From an uncultured Alphaproteobacteria bacterium (GTDB lineage: Bacteria; Pseudomonadota; Alphaproteobacteria; Micropepsales; Micropepsaceae): a DNA stretch of 39,092 nt. The notes under the pieces are model-generated. The model was not told the origin of the DNA, searched no databases, and was given only the letters and a program-made list of their open reading frames with translations. This document shows, piece after piece, positions 6,292 through 13,936 of the stretch. The DNA is taken from the NCBI GenBank assembly GCA_902826695.1, contig CADEFU010000019.1:1501-40592 (forward strand). The letters are read 5' to 3'. Every line of letters begins with the position of its first letter. The stretch's first letter is position 1. The position numbers and the translations under genes are program-made.

Positions 6292-6660
6292 ATGGCTTAC
6301 GCATCGGTTCACTTCGACACACCGCCGAGCACCAACAAGATTTGGCAGCCCGGGCCCCGCGGGATGTTTCGCACGGCTGACTACAAGCGCTGGCGTAGCT
6401 CTGCGGGTGTCGAGGTGATGGCCGCCCGGAAGGGTGGGCTTAAATTCGCGGAGGGCATTGAGGTGACGATCATCGCGCGTCGTCACAACAAGCTCGCCGA
6501 CATCGACAACCTAATCAAGCCGACGCTCGACGCGCTGCAGTTCGGCCAATTGATCGAAAACGACAACCAAGTCGAGTGCGTCATGGCGCGGTGGGCGAGA
6601 GAGCATGATCTGGCCGACATGGGCGGTCGCGACGTTCGCGTGGAGATCCGCTCATGCTGA
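6292..6660 (+). CDS. rusA: RusA-type Holliday junction resolvase
   Basis: 122 residues, the usual RusA length. It cuts four-way DNA junctions, useful for resolving branched phage DNA before packaging. The catalytic residues of the family are in place: D70 and D72 with K76 in ADIDNLIKPTLDAL, and D91 in ENDNQV. The N-terminal PPSTNKIW region is also typical. It starts 15 bases after the previous stop and overlaps the next gene by 7 bases. Confidence 0.93.
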   Translation: MAYASVHFDTPPSTNKIWQPGPRGMFRTADYKRWRSSAGVEVMAARKGGLKFAEGIEVTIIARRHNKLADIDNLIKPTLDALQFGQLIENDNQVECVMARWAREHDLADMGGRDVRVEIRSC

Positions 6661-6869
6661 AAAGGGTTCATAGTCGTGTCCTGGTGAGCAACAAGGCGCG
6701 CCACGTCCTGTTGCTAGGTACGATCCGCGCCGACACGGAGGGCCGGGCTCGAGCTATCGCGCAGATGGTTCAGCGCGGCTTGCGCGCGAAGCCACGGTAC
6801 GCCACGGCCCGCGTTTGGGTGACAAGCAACAGCGCTGGCTTCGAGCTGCGCGCGTCGGTGCGGCCATGA
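6654..6869 (+). CDS. Hypothetical basic protein
   Basis: 71 residues, basic, with predicted beta (HVLLLGTIRAD) and alpha (GRARAIAQMVQRGLRAK) segments. Overlaps RusA by 7 bases and the next gene as ATGA, so it is in the replication operon. Function unknown. Confidence 0.7.
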   Translation: MLKRVHSRVLVSNKARHVLLLGTIRADTEGRARAIAQMVQRGLRAKPRYATARVWVTSNSAGFELRASVRP

Positions 6870-7324
6870 GCGTAGAGCAAGGCGAAGTCGTGCGGCTGCC
6901 CCGTATGCGTCAGTGGTCTTGGCAGGAGATGGATTTCATCGAGAAGCGCCGGGTGGACGGGTGGACGTGCTCTGCGATCGCAAAGGCGCTTGGACGGTCC
7001 GAGACTGCGGTACAGATCAGGATCGGGGAGATGCGGCGCGCCGGTTCGCCCATCGTGCCGCGACACCGCGCTGGCGTGAAGGTCGGCGAGTATTTGCACA
7101 AAGAGAAGACGCCCGCCCAGGCCGCCGTGACAGGGCAGGCTGAGCCGTTGGAGCGCGTCGAGCGGCGCTGCAAGAAGCTGCAGGACTATTGGACGTCGCG
7201 CGGTTTCTACACGGTCAGGTTCTGGGTTGAGAACGTTGGCATTCATCGCGGGGACAGCAAGCCGATCTACGCGATCCGTTCGAACCTGGTTGGTGGCCTG
7301 CCGCCGGGAGGGCGTAGGGGGTGA
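6866..7324 (+). CDS. GcrA/Myb-like HTH protein
   Basis: 152 residues. Residues 17-60 read W-S-W-QEMDFIEKRRVDGWTCSAIAKALGRSETAVQIRI, the 'aromatic - leucine - short helix - IA-x-LG - recognition helix' pattern of GcrA and SANT/Myb-type HTH domains. GcrA in alphaproteobacteria binds sigma-70 RNA polymerase and acts at promoters carrying methylated GANTC. Whether this protein has the sigma-binding part is not visible to me. The C-terminal half (QDYWTSRGFYTVRFWVE) is unassigned and could be a small RNA/DNA-binding fold. The start shares ATGA with the upstream stop; the longer frame from 6815 is not needed. GcrA assignment is tentative. Confidence 0.6.
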   Translation: MSVEQGEVVRLPRMRQWSWQEMDFIEKRRVDGWTCSAIAKALGRSETAVQIRIGEMRRAGSPIVPRHRAGVKVGEYLHKEKTPAQAAVTGQAEPLERVERRCKKLQDYWTSRGFYTVRFWVENVGIHRGDSKPIYAIRSNLVGGLPPGGRRG

Positions 7325-8019
7325 GGGCGCTGGACCTATTTTGCGGCGCGGGTGGCGCAACGTGCGGGCTTCAACGTGCGGGCTTCAACGTGACGGGCGT
7401 CGATATCAAAGCGCAGCCCCGGTACTGCGGCGATCGGTTCATTCATGACGACGCGTTAGTGTTCGCGGAGCCTGTCGCGAACTTGCGCCAGTTCGATTTC
7501 ATCTGGGCGAGCCCGCCGTGCCAGGACTATTCCAGCCTCAAGGTCTTTTCCGGTGAGAAGCGCGGCAAGCTAATCGATCCCGTTCGCGCCATGCTTGAAG
7601 CAAGCGGCGTTCCGTTTGCGATTGAAAACGTGGTCGGCTCTGAACTGCGAAATCCCATCACGCTTTGCGGCTCCATGTTCGGGCTTGGCGTGTGGCGTCA
7701 TCGGCTCTTTGAGGTTAGCCCGCCGCTTCTGTTCGTCCCGCAGTGCCACCACGCCCTAGTGCCCGAGCCGATCGATGTAACCGGCACCGGCTCCGCGCAG
7801 CGCTCACCGCGCAAGAAGCAGACGGGCGGGCTAAGCCGCAAGCCGGAAAGCCTCACCCAAGCGCGAGGTGTGATGGGCATTGATTGGATGAGCCGCAAAG
7901 AGATTTCGCAGGCCATCCCGCCCGCTTATTCCGAGTTCATCGCCCGCGCGTACCTGGCGCAGTCCCAGCGCGGCAGCACACACGACGCCCCTCTCTTAAC
8001 GCAGGTCGCAGCTGAATGA
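7321..8019 (+). CDS. C5-cytosine DNA methyltransferase
   Basis: 232 residues from a GTG overlapping the previous stop (GTGA). Motif I is DLFCGAGGAT (5-14), motif IV has the catalytic Cys in SPPCQ (C67), motif VI is ENV with E102, and the C-terminal AIPPAYSEFIARAY matches motifs IX-X. The variable target-recognition segment is short, giving a protein smaller than classical Dcm but normal for phage enzymes. It probably methylates phage DNA against host restriction. Target sequence unknown. Confidence 0.93.
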   Translation: MRALDLFCGAGGATCGLQRAGFNVTGVDIKAQPRYCGDRFIHDDALVFAEPVANLRQFDFIWASPPCQDYSSLKVFSGEKRGKLIDPVRAMLEASGVPFAIENVVGSELRNPITLCGSMFGLGVWRHRLFEVSPPLLFVPQCHHALVPEPIDVTGTGSAQRSPRKKQTGGLSRKPESLTQARGVMGIDWMSRKEISQAIPPAYSEFIARAYLAQSQRGSTHDAPLLTQVAAE

Positions 8020-8546
8020 CCCTAGGTAGCCATCAACGCACCGTTGGCAAGTCGCAGACGCACCTCACGCCGCGGTGGCTAATCGACCGTTTAGGGCAAT
8101 GCGGGTTCGACCTCGACCCGTGCGCTGCGCCGTTGCCGCGCCCGTGGGATTGCGCCCGCGAGAACTGGACAGAAGGCGGCCTAGAGCGGCCGTGGTCGGG
8201 CCGCGTATGGCTTAACCCCCCGTTCGACCGCTATCAGGTTGGGCAGTGGGTTCAGCGGCTGGCGGATCACGGGGACGGGGTGGCGCTGTTACATGCCCGC
8301 ACAGAGGCTGCGTGGTTCGAACCAGTATGGAAGCGCGCCACGACGATCCTATTCCTCGCTGACCGCATCAAGTTCTGCCGCGAGGACGGCACCGAACAAC
8401 GCGCCAACAGCGGAGCGCCCGTGGTGCTTGCGGCGTTTGTGGACACCAACCGAGTGCTGCTGCGTGCCGCCGGCATTCCCGGCTGGGCTGTCGAGAAGCG
8501 CACCGAGATCGTTTCAAGGTTTATCGCAAGGGCCGCAGCTGAATGA
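8016..8546 (+). CDS. Phage N6-adenine DNA methyltransferase
   Basis: 176 residues. It carries the phage Dam-type signature: TPRWLIDRLG, FDLDPCAAP (31-39), VWLNPPF (64-70; the DPPY-type catalytic motif as NPPF), and a late APVVLAAF strand. No restriction partner is near, so it is an orphan modifier. It overlaps the cytosine methyltransferase stop as ATGA and the next gene likewise. Two different methyltransferases in direct series point to restriction evasion or to regulation by methylation. Confidence 0.93.
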   Translation: MTLGSHQRTVGKSQTHLTPRWLIDRLGQCGFDLDPCAAPLPRPWDCARENWTEGGLERPWSGRVWLNPPFDRYQVGQWVQRLADHGDGVALLHARTEAAWFEPVWKRATTILFLADRIKFCREDGTEQRANSGAPVVLAAFVDTNRVLLRAAGIPGWAVEKRTEIVSRFIARAAAE

Positions 8547-9565
8547 CCGACACAAAGAAGAAGCCTTGGTTCAAGTGGTGGCCGACGGCATGGCGGGGCG
8601 AGACGTCGCTCAAGATGGTCAGCCGCGCTGCGCGTTCGCTGTGGGTCGATCTGCTTGGTCTCATGCATGAGTCTCCCCTAATAGGGTACCTATATCTGAG
8701 CAACGGCAAGCCCCCTACCGTGGAAGACCTATGCAGGGTCCTAGGGGATACCCCTGCCGAGCTTCGGACCCTACTCGACGAGTTGAAGGCGGCGGGGGTC
8801 TGCTCGGAGACGGACGAGGGGGTGATCTATTCGCGCAAGATGGTCCGCGACGCGGAAATCAGCGAAAAAGGTCGCGAGGATATTAGGAACAGGGGTGGGG
8901 CTTGGGGGGCCGCTAAGGGGAATTCCGGCGAAAATGCGAATAGGCACCCTAATAGGGTCCCTACGCCGGACCCTAATACTAAGAGGATAGAGGATAGAGG
9001 AGAGAATAATAACTCTCTTGTAGGGGGTGTCCCCCCTACGGTGCCGGGGGACGATGATTTCGAGGAGTTTTGGAAGGCTTACCCCCGAACCCCGAACATG
9101 TCGAAGAAGGTTGCCCGCCAGTCCTGGGACAAACTCAGGAAGCAGGGGGGCCTGCCCGAACCGGCGCGCATGGCGCAGGCGGTTGCGGCCTACAAGCGGT
9201 TCATCGCTGAGAACTCGAAAGGCAGGCCGAACCCGTACCCGGCTGCGCACGCAGCGACCTGGCTGAACCAGGAGCGGTTCAACGGGTTTCTCGACACGGC
9301 AGCCGTGGCGGCGGGCAAGACCGGCGCCGGCTGGGAGGCGCCCTACCCCGAGTGGGTCAAGATCCGCGAATTCTTCGCCAAGCAACACGGCACCGACCAG
9401 GTGTGGATGAACTTCTTCGGCGACTGCGAGGCGCGCAGCAAGACCGATCTCGTGTTTCGTTCGATCACGTTGCGAGACGAGGTGATCGAGAAATTCGGCG
9501 ACAAGCTCGCCGTACTCATCGGCGAAGACCTGAAGCTTTCGGTCGAACGCCGAGCAACCCACTAG
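8543..9565 (+). CDS. Replication initiator-like protein
   Basis: 340 residues. The N-terminus (WFKWWPTAWRGETSLKMVSRAARSLWVDLLGLMHE) plus a winged-helix-like region to about 110 matches the DNA-binding half of phage replication initiators. A low-complexity linker follows (about 125-170, rich in N, P, R, G). The C-terminal part opens with FEEFWKAYPRTPNMSKKVA, a motif common in phage O/DnaT-like helicase-loading proteins. By analogy with lambda O it would bind an origin inside its own gene and load the host helicase; no helicase or polymerase gene is present. Coupled to the methyltransferase by ATGA. Confidence 0.75.
   Translation: MTDTKKKPWFKWWPTAWRGETSLKMVSRAARSLWVDLLGLMHESPLIGYLYLSNGKPPTVEDLCRVLGDTPAELRTLLDELKAAGVCSETDEGVIYSRKMVRDAEISEKGREDIRNRGGAWGAAKGNSGENANRHPNRVPTPDPNTKRIEDRGENNNSLVGGVPPTVPGDDDFEEFWKAYPRTPNMSKKVARQSWDKLRKQGGLPEPARMAQAVAAYKRFIAENSKGRPNPYPAAHAATWLNQERFNGFLDTAAVAAGKTGAGWEAPYPEWVKIREFFAKQHGTDQVWMNFFGDCEARSKTDLVFRSITLRDEVIEKFGDKLAVLIGEDLKLSVERRATH
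8941..9046. other. Candidate replication origin inside the initiator gene
   Basis: CCCTAATAGGGT occurs at 8676-8687 and again at 8947-8958, with a partial copy CCCTAATA at 8971-8978. Then come three tandem 7-mers (AGGATAG, AGGATAG, AGGAGAG, 8984-9004), an AT-rich AGAGA-N8-TCTCT (9001-9018), and a perfect 8-bp stem GTAGGGGG/CCCCCTAC with a 4-base loop (9020-9039). All fall in the low-complexity linker of the initiator, the place where lambda-like origins sit. AT content here is well above the surroundings. Confidence 0.6.
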
Positions 9566-9578
9566 GAGCACTCCCCCT

Positions 9579-9851
9579 ATGACCATTCCCAACTTCGCAG
9601 GCCAAAAGCTTAAGTCGATGATCGAGCGCGTGGAGCGTCTCGAAGCTGAGAAGGCGGCGATCGCCGACGACATCCGCGAAATCTACAAGGAGGCCAAGAG
9701 CCACGGCTTCGACACCAAAATCATGCGCAAGGCTGTACTGCGGCGGAAGCTGACCGCGGCGCAGCGCGAAGAAGAGTCGGCGCTGCTCGACCTGTACCTG
9801 TCGGCGCTTGAGGCTATGCCAGCCCAGCAAACGGCTCAGGCGGCCGAGTGA
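9579..9851 (+). CDS. GapR-like (DUF2312) protein
   Basis: 90 residues. LKSMIERVERLEAEKAAIADDIREIYKEAKSHGFDTKIMRKAVLRRK is the GapR/DUF2312 signature: a long N-terminal coiled-coil helix followed by two short helices. GapR in Caulobacter binds overtwisted DNA ahead of moving polymerases and supports topoisomerases. A phage copy next to the replication initiator may assist replication or packaging topology. Ribosome site GGAG, 11 bases upstream. Confidence 0.88.
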   Translation: MTIPNFAGQKLKSMIERVERLEAEKAAIADDIREIYKEAKSHGFDTKIMRKAVLRRKLTAAQREEESALLDLYLSALEAMPAQQTAQAAE

Positions 9852-10117
9852 TGGCGATCGACGCCAATATTCTGCGGGCGTTCGTTCGCCGCGTGTCCGA
9901 CCTCGAGGCTGAGAAGTCGGCCATCGACCAGGACATCGCGGCGATTTACGCGGAGGCACAAGCCGCCGGGCTCGACCCAGAGCTCGTCGGCGAGTGCGTC
10001 CGCGTGACCGTTCTCGACCCGTCGGCGCGTGAGCAAGAGGACCGAGAGCGTGCCGATGCGCGCGATTGGGACAAGCGCCGCACGGCGTACCTGAAAGCGC
10101 TGGGTGGCGATGCATGA
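9851..10117 (+). CDS. Second GapR-like (DUF2312) paralogue
   Basis: 88 residues from the ATG at 9851 (a GTG at 9848 is also possible). RVSDLEAEKSAIDQDIAAIYAEAQAAGLDPE aligns directly with the preceding gene, so these are tandem paralogues. The C-terminal half is more diverged and acidic-basic mixed, lacking the KIMRKAVLRRK basic patch of the first. It shares one base with the preceding stop. Heteromer formation or regulatory specialisation is possible. Confidence 0.82.
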   Translation: MAIDANILRAFVRRVSDLEAEKSAIDQDIAAIYAEAQAAGLDPELVGECVRVTVLDPSAREQEDRERADARDWDKRRTAYLKALGGDA

Positions 10118-10314
10118 GCCTGACCGTCGAGTGGTGCGGCACAAGCGGGAAGGTGCGACACGCGACGCGCACCGGGGCTTTTGTCGCCGCTCGGCGGGTG
10201 CGCAAGCGCAAGCCGCACAACGGGATCAAGGTGGCCCCGTGCGGCATCTACCGGTGCAAGTTCTGCCACGCTTTTCACGTGGGACATGCTGATTTCAGAA
10301 AGGGGAAGCGATGA
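10114..10314 (+). CDS. Small zinc-finger protein
   Basis: 66 residues, very basic (ARRVRKRKPHNG). C43, C48, C51 with H52, H55 and H58 in APCGIYRCKFCHAFHVGH form a likely metal site; related small proteins are common in phage replication operons. The start at 10114 overlaps the previous stop (ATGA). Confidence 0.75.
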   Translation: MSLTVEWCGTSGKVRHATRTGAFVAARRVRKRKPHNGIKVAPCGIYRCKFCHAFHVGHADFRKGKR

Positions 10315-10724
10315 CGGTTGCAGCGACAGCGGAGCGGATAGAGGCAACGTTCGACTACCTGCGCCGGCGGGCCGAGCAGGGGATGGCGGCGCCGACGAAC
10401 AAAGAGATTGCGATCAAGGCGCTGCGCATGGGCAAGCAGAAGTTTCAGCCATGGGATCGTACGCAGGGGATCAAGTGGCCGAAGCCCGAGCACGGGGCGG
10501 TGATGATTGCGGCCTTGGAGCTGGACGGGCGGATCGAAGTGGAGCGCGGCCGGAACTGGCGGCGGATCACGATTGTGGAGACGGGCCAGGTGCTGGAGCC
10601 ACAGAAGGTCGTGGGCGGCACGGCCGAGGCGCGAAAGCGGTACGCAGAAGCGCTCGATCGGCTGCGGGACGAGTTTGGCGTTGACGCGCCGCGCGTTGGC
10701 GGAAATCTGCGGCGGATTGATTAG
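10311..10724 (+). CDS. Hypothetical regulator-like protein
   Basis: 137 residues. The N-terminal half (ERIEATFDYLRRRAEQGMAAPTNKEIAIKAL) followed by ALELDGRIEVERGRNWRRITIVETG has the helix-helix-wing order of a winged-helix domain. It closes the replication operon right before the terminase, where late activators often sit, so it is a candidate late-gene regulator; that is inference. ATGA overlap with the zinc-finger gene. Confidence 0.65.
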   Translation: MTVAATAERIEATFDYLRRRAEQGMAAPTNKEIAIKALRMGKQKFQPWDRTQGIKWPKPEHGAVMIAALELDGRIEVERGRNWRRITIVETGQVLEPQKVVGGTAEARKRYAEALDRLRDEFGVDAPRVGGNLRRID

Positions 10725-10756
10725 GCCAGGTATTCAAACAATCAAAGGTTTATCAA

Positions 10757-11071
10757 ATGCCGAGAGGCGGCAAGAGGCTAGGCGCAGGGCGGCCGAAGGG
10801 TTCGACAAAAGAGGCGAAGGCTGGGAAGCTGTTGCGCAAGCAGGATGAGCTTCCCGACGGCGATTTTCTGCGCGCGGAGCTGGAAAAGCTTGGCGACGAC
10901 TTCGACGCAAAGAAGCTGCTTCAGGCGCTGTACAGATCCAAGACCGCGCCGCTCGACGTACGGTTCACCGCGGCGGCCAAGGTGATGCCGTTTGAAACTG
11001 CCAAGCCGAGGTCGAACCAGCAGTCGGCCGGCGGCGTCTCATTCACGTTTAAGCGCCATGTCACTTCTTGA
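10757..11071 (+). CDS. Terminase small subunit (putative)
   Basis: 104 residues. The start, RGGKRLGAGRPKGSTK, and the later LDVRFTAAAKVMPFETAKPR fit a common family of short terminase small subunits in podophages. It should recognise the packaging site and present DNA to the large subunit. It overlaps the large subunit start by 14 bases. AAAGG ribosome site, and a 32-base gap upstream with no clear promoter. Confidence 0.75.
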   Translation: MPRGGKRLGAGRPKGSTKEAKAGKLLRKQDELPDGDFLRAELEKLGDDFDAKKLLQALYRSKTAPLDVRFTAAAKVMPFETAKPRSNQQSAGGVSFTFKRHVTS

Positions 11072-12512
11072 ACTGGATTACATGCCCCCGGGCCCGGCGT
11101 CGGATGCGTTCTTTTGGTCGAACGCCTTCTTAAGCGGGATCATGGGGCCGATCGGGTCGGGCAAGTCTACGGCTTGCTGTTTCCGGCCGTGGCGGCATTT
11201 GGCGGAGTCGGAGCCTAACCGGAAGGGTGTGCGTCAGGCGCGCGGGGCGATCATTCGCAACACGTACCCGGAACTGAAGACGACGACGATCAAGACCTGG
11301 CATCAGTGGTTCCCGCCGAGCCTTGGCCGGTGGCAGGACACGGGGCCGCCGACGCATCACATCGTGACCGGCGACGTCGATCACGAGATCATGTTTCTGG
11401 CGCTTGATCGACCCGACGACGTCAAGAAATTGCTTTCGCTTGAGCTGACGTGGGCGTGGGTCAACGAGGCGCGCGAGGTTCCCAAAGCGATCATCGACGG
11501 GCTGACGGGTCGCGTCGGCCGGTTTCCGCCTGTGCGCGACGGCGGCAACCGGTGGAACGGTGTCATCATGGACACGAACCCGCCTGACACGGATCATTGG
11601 TGGTACTTGCTGGCCGAGCAGGTGCCGGGCGAGACGCTAAGCAGCTTGCGCGAAGCCGAGGTTGAATTAAGGGCACAAGGTGTGCTTGCGCCTGGGCAAG
11701 CGCTGTTCGAGTTCTTCCGCCAGCCTGCGGGCGACGGTCCGGCCGCTGAGAACCTGGGCAACCTGCGCGCCGGCTACTACGCACTGGCGAAAGCGGGCAA
11801 GACCGACGACTGGATCAAGGTCTACGTTCGCGGCGACTATGGGTTCGTGACGGACGGCAAGGCTGTCTATCCCGAGTTTCGCGACAACATGCACGTGAAG
11901 CCGGTCGAGTTCGACGGGCGCTTGCCGCTTTACATCGGGATCGACTTCGGGCTGACGCCTGCGGCTGTGTTCGGTCAGCGCACGCAGTTGGGCCGGTGGC
12001 AGATCATCGACGAACTCGTGACCGAGGATATGGGCGCAAAGCGGTTCGGCGAGCTGCTGCGCACCCACATGGATCAGCACTACGCGGGCGCATCAATCGA
12101 AGGCATCTTTGGCGACCCGTCAGGCGACAACCGGGCGCAGACGGACGAGCGCACACCGTTCCAGATATTGAAGGCCGAAGGCGTGCACGCGCGGCCTGCG
12201 CCGTCGAACGACTTTGTGTTGCGACGCGAGTCCGTGGCTGCGGCGCTCAATCGTCTGATCGACGGCATTCCCGGGTTTCTGATCTCACCGAAGTGCGACA
12301 CGACCCGCAAGGGCTTGGCCGGTGGCTATCAGTACCGGCGGCTGCAGGTGACAGGCGAGGCGCGGTTTCAGGACAAGCCAAGCAAGAACCGGTTTTCTCA
12401 CCCGTGCGAGGCAATGCAGTACATGATGCTAGGCGCTGGCGAAGGCCGTGCCGTGGTGCAGGTGCCGCGCCGGTTCCAAATGGATCGGCCGCGCTTTGCG
12501 GTGATGGAGTAA
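11058..12512 (+). CDS. terL: Terminase large subunit
   Basis: 484 residues from the ATG at 11058; the 22 residues upstream in frame overlap the small subunit and are not conserved-looking. Walker A is GPIGSGKS at 30-37, the Walker B-like stretch is LTWAWVNEARE near 130-138, and the nuclease domain starts with YIGIDFGLTPA near 291. This is the ATP-driven motor that packages DNA into the procapsid and cuts it. Length and motif order are normal. Confidence 0.93.
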   Translation: MSLLELDYMPPGPASDAFFWSNAFLSGIMGPIGSGKSTACCFRPWRHLAESEPNRKGVRQARGAIIRNTYPELKTTTIKTWHQWFPPSLGRWQDTGPPTHHIVTGDVDHEIMFLALDRPDDVKKLLSLELTWAWVNEAREVPKAIIDGLTGRVGRFPPVRDGGNRWNGVIMDTNPPDTDHWWYLLAEQVPGETLSSLREAEVELRAQGVLAPGQALFEFFRQPAGDGPAAENLGNLRAGYYALAKAGKTDDWIKVYVRGDYGFVTDGKAVYPEFRDNMHVKPVEFDGRLPLYIGIDFGLTPAAVFGQRTQLGRWQIIDELVTEDMGAKRFGELLRTHMDQHYAGASIEGIFGDPSGDNRAQTDERTPFQILKAEGVHARPAPSNDFVLRRESVAAALNRLIDGIPGFLISPKCDTTRKGLAGGYQYRRLQVTGEARFQDKPSKNRFSHPCEAMQYMMLGAGEGRAVVQVPRRFQMDRPRFAVME

Positions 12513-12515
12513 GGC

Positions 12516-12653
12516 ATGGTGAAGCGGCATCCGCTCACGGTTGAGGCGTTGCGCGCGGTGCGTCGCAACGTGGTGGCCGACGATTGGCGCTTGCTCCGTA
12601 ACTCGTTGTTCGCGTCGAGTTCGATCGTCCGCTGGCATCGGTTTCGGTTGTAG
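12516..12653 (+). CDS. Small basic protein
   Basis: 45 residues, start GGCATGGTG three bases after the terminase stop, stop TAG at 12651-12653. Basic with a VEALRAVRRNVVADDWRLLRNSL helix. No ribosome site beyond GGAG inside the terminase end. The TAG itself runs into a GAGTC. Real but of unknown function. Confidence 0.5.
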   Translation: MVKRHPLTVEALRAVRRNVVADDWRLLRNSLFASSSIVRWHRFRL

Positions 12654-12658
12654 AGTCG

Positions 12659-12680
12659 CGCGAGTCACGGCCGGTTTAAG
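12659..12680 (+). promoter_or_regulatory. Late promoter candidate 1 (CGCGAGTCA box)
   Basis: CGCGAGTCA at 12659-12667, then nine bases, then TTTAAG as -10-like element at 12675-12680. A second GAGTC lies just upstream at 12653-12657. The next ATG is at 12691, so the leader would be only a few bases. Confidence 0.6.
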
Positions 12681-12690
12681 CGTCGGTCCT

Positions 12691-13128
12691 ATGAGCGGTG
12701 TTGAGCCATTTATTGCGGCTATGCTTGCGAGCGCGGGCGGTGCTGCCGGGACGGCCGGTGCGGCTGCGGGGGCAACGGCAGCTGCGGCAGGAACGGCCGC
12801 CGCGGGCACAGCGGCAGCGGCCGGCACGGTTGGCGCTGCGGCAGCTGGTGCAGGCGCGGCAGCGGCCGCCGGTTTGACGGCTACGCAAATTGCAGCGATC
12901 GCCGGGGCAGCGACGAGTGTTGCAGGCACCGGTGCTCAACTTCTTGCCGACAAGCCCAAGACGCCGAACATCACGCCACAGACACGAGACGTAGCTCAGG
13001 AAGAGGCGAACCAGCGGTCGGAGCTTTACAAGCGCCGGGGTCGTGCCTCGACGTTATTCACGCCTGGCGGTGCGCAAGGCGACACCTCGTCACCATCACT
13101 TGGCGCGGCTGCGCTGCTTGGGAGTTAG
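12691..13128 (+). CDS. Alanine/glycine-rich virion-associated protein
   Basis: 145 residues from the ATG at 12691; the longer frame would run back over the small gene and the promoter box. Residues 5-80 are an extreme Ala/Gly/Thr hydrophobic low-complexity segment that could insert in membranes. The C-terminus (SELYKRRGRASTLFTPGG) matches the RRGR-S-T-L tail seen in many podophage head-region proteins. Probably a minor virion or ejection protein. Confidence 0.7.
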   Translation: MSGVEPFIAAMLASAGGAAGTAGAAAGATAAAAGTAAAGTAAAAGTVGAAAAGAGAAAAAGLTATQIAAIAGAATSVAGTGAQLLADKPKTPNITPQTRDVAQEEANQRSELYKRRGRASTLFTPGGAQGDTSSPSLGAAALLGS

Positions 13129-13130
13129 GC

Positions 13131-13430
13131 ATGGCGAACCGGATCGACTTTTTCGAGAGCCAGGATGCGGCGGGCAACTCTGCCGAGAAGGTTTGGGAGG
13201 GCGGCCCCGGCATCTTTTCGGCAGTGGCCGGCACGTGGAACAGCGCCACGGTGAAGCTGCAGGCCAAGGGCCCGGACAAGGCGACCTGGGTCGACATGAC
13301 GGGGGTGGTGCTGAACGCGAATGGGTTTATCGCTTTCGAGGCATCGAAGCACGCGGCGCTGCGCGCCGTCGTCACCGGCACACCGACCGATCTTTACGCA
13401 GCGGCCGACCAGTCGAAGGCGCAACACTAA
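13131..13430 (+). CDS. Small head-region protein
   Basis: 99 residues, beta-rich, starting after GGGAGTTAGGC. VWEGGPGIFSAVAGTWNSATVKLQAKGPD and DMTGVVLNANGFIAFEA look like a jelly-roll or Ig-type decoration protein widely seen near phage portals. Followed by TAATG coupling to the next gene. Confidence 0.65.
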   Translation: MANRIDFFESQDAAGNSAEKVWEGGPGIFSAVAGTWNSATVKLQAKGPDKATWVDMTGVVLNANGFIAFEASKHAALRAVVTGTPTDLYAAADQSKAQH

Positions 13431-13897
13431 TGGGCGGCGTTTTGAGGCCATCCGGCCCGGTCGTGCTGTTGTCGGATGCCGACCTAACGGTTCCGGCCGA
13501 CACGGTCGAAAACGTCCTGGCGACGATCTCGTGCCCCGCCCTGTCGCCGACGGGGATCATTCGCATCTGGCAGGCGTGGACCTACACGAACAACGCCAAC
13601 AACAAGACGATCAGAAACCGACTTGGCGGCGCGTCAGGGACAGTGATCTTTGGTCCAACGCGAACAACGCAATTGTCGCAGACGGCGCTCATCATCGTCA
13701 GCGCCAATAAGCTGACGAATTCTCAGCATGTGTCGGGCATTACGCAAAACGGTCTGCTCACGGCTGACGGCATTGCGCCGACGGACTACAGCGTCGATTT
13801 GTCGGTGCCGTTCACCATCGTTCTCAGTGGGCAAAAAACAAACAGCGCCGACTCTCTCGTGCTCCAGCACGTTCACGCCGAGTTGGTCAGGCCTTAA
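13430..13897 (+). CDS. Structural beta-sandwich protein (putative)
   Basis: 155 residues from the ATG sharing a base with the preceding stop. Beta-rich with alternating hydrophobic residues (FTIVLSGQKTNSADSLVLQHVHAELV at the C-terminus), resembling short phage fibre or receptor-binding tips, but no named family. An in-frame extension upstream is antisense-like and arginine-rich, so it was trimmed. Confidence 0.6.
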   Translation: MGGVLRPSGPVVLLSDADLTVPADTVENVLATISCPALSPTGIIRIWQAWTYTNNANNKTIRNRLGGASGTVIFGPTRTTQLSQTALIIVSANKLTNSQHVSGITQNGLLTADGIAPTDYSVDLSVPFTIVLSGQKTNSADSLVLQHVHAELVRP

Positions 13898-13906
13898 GGC
13901 GGTTCC

Positions 13907-13928
13907 CGCGAGTCACGCGGGCTGTAAC
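13907..13928 (+). promoter_or_regulatory. Late promoter candidate 2 (CGCGAGTCA box)
   Basis: CGCGAGTCA at 13907-13915, nine bases, then TGTAAC at 13923-13928. The portal ATG follows at 13937 without a ribosome site, so initiation here would give a nearly leaderless portal message. The box also sits in a CCCGCG-AGTCA-CGCGGG inverted repeat (13905-13921). Confidence 0.6.
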
Positions 13929-13936
13929 CGGGTTGC

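Noticed and set aside
12541..12690. N-terminal extension of the alanine/glycine-rich protein back to 12541
   Set aside because: It would overlap the small gene at 12516-12653 and the promoter box, and is cysteine/arginine-rich shadow sequence.
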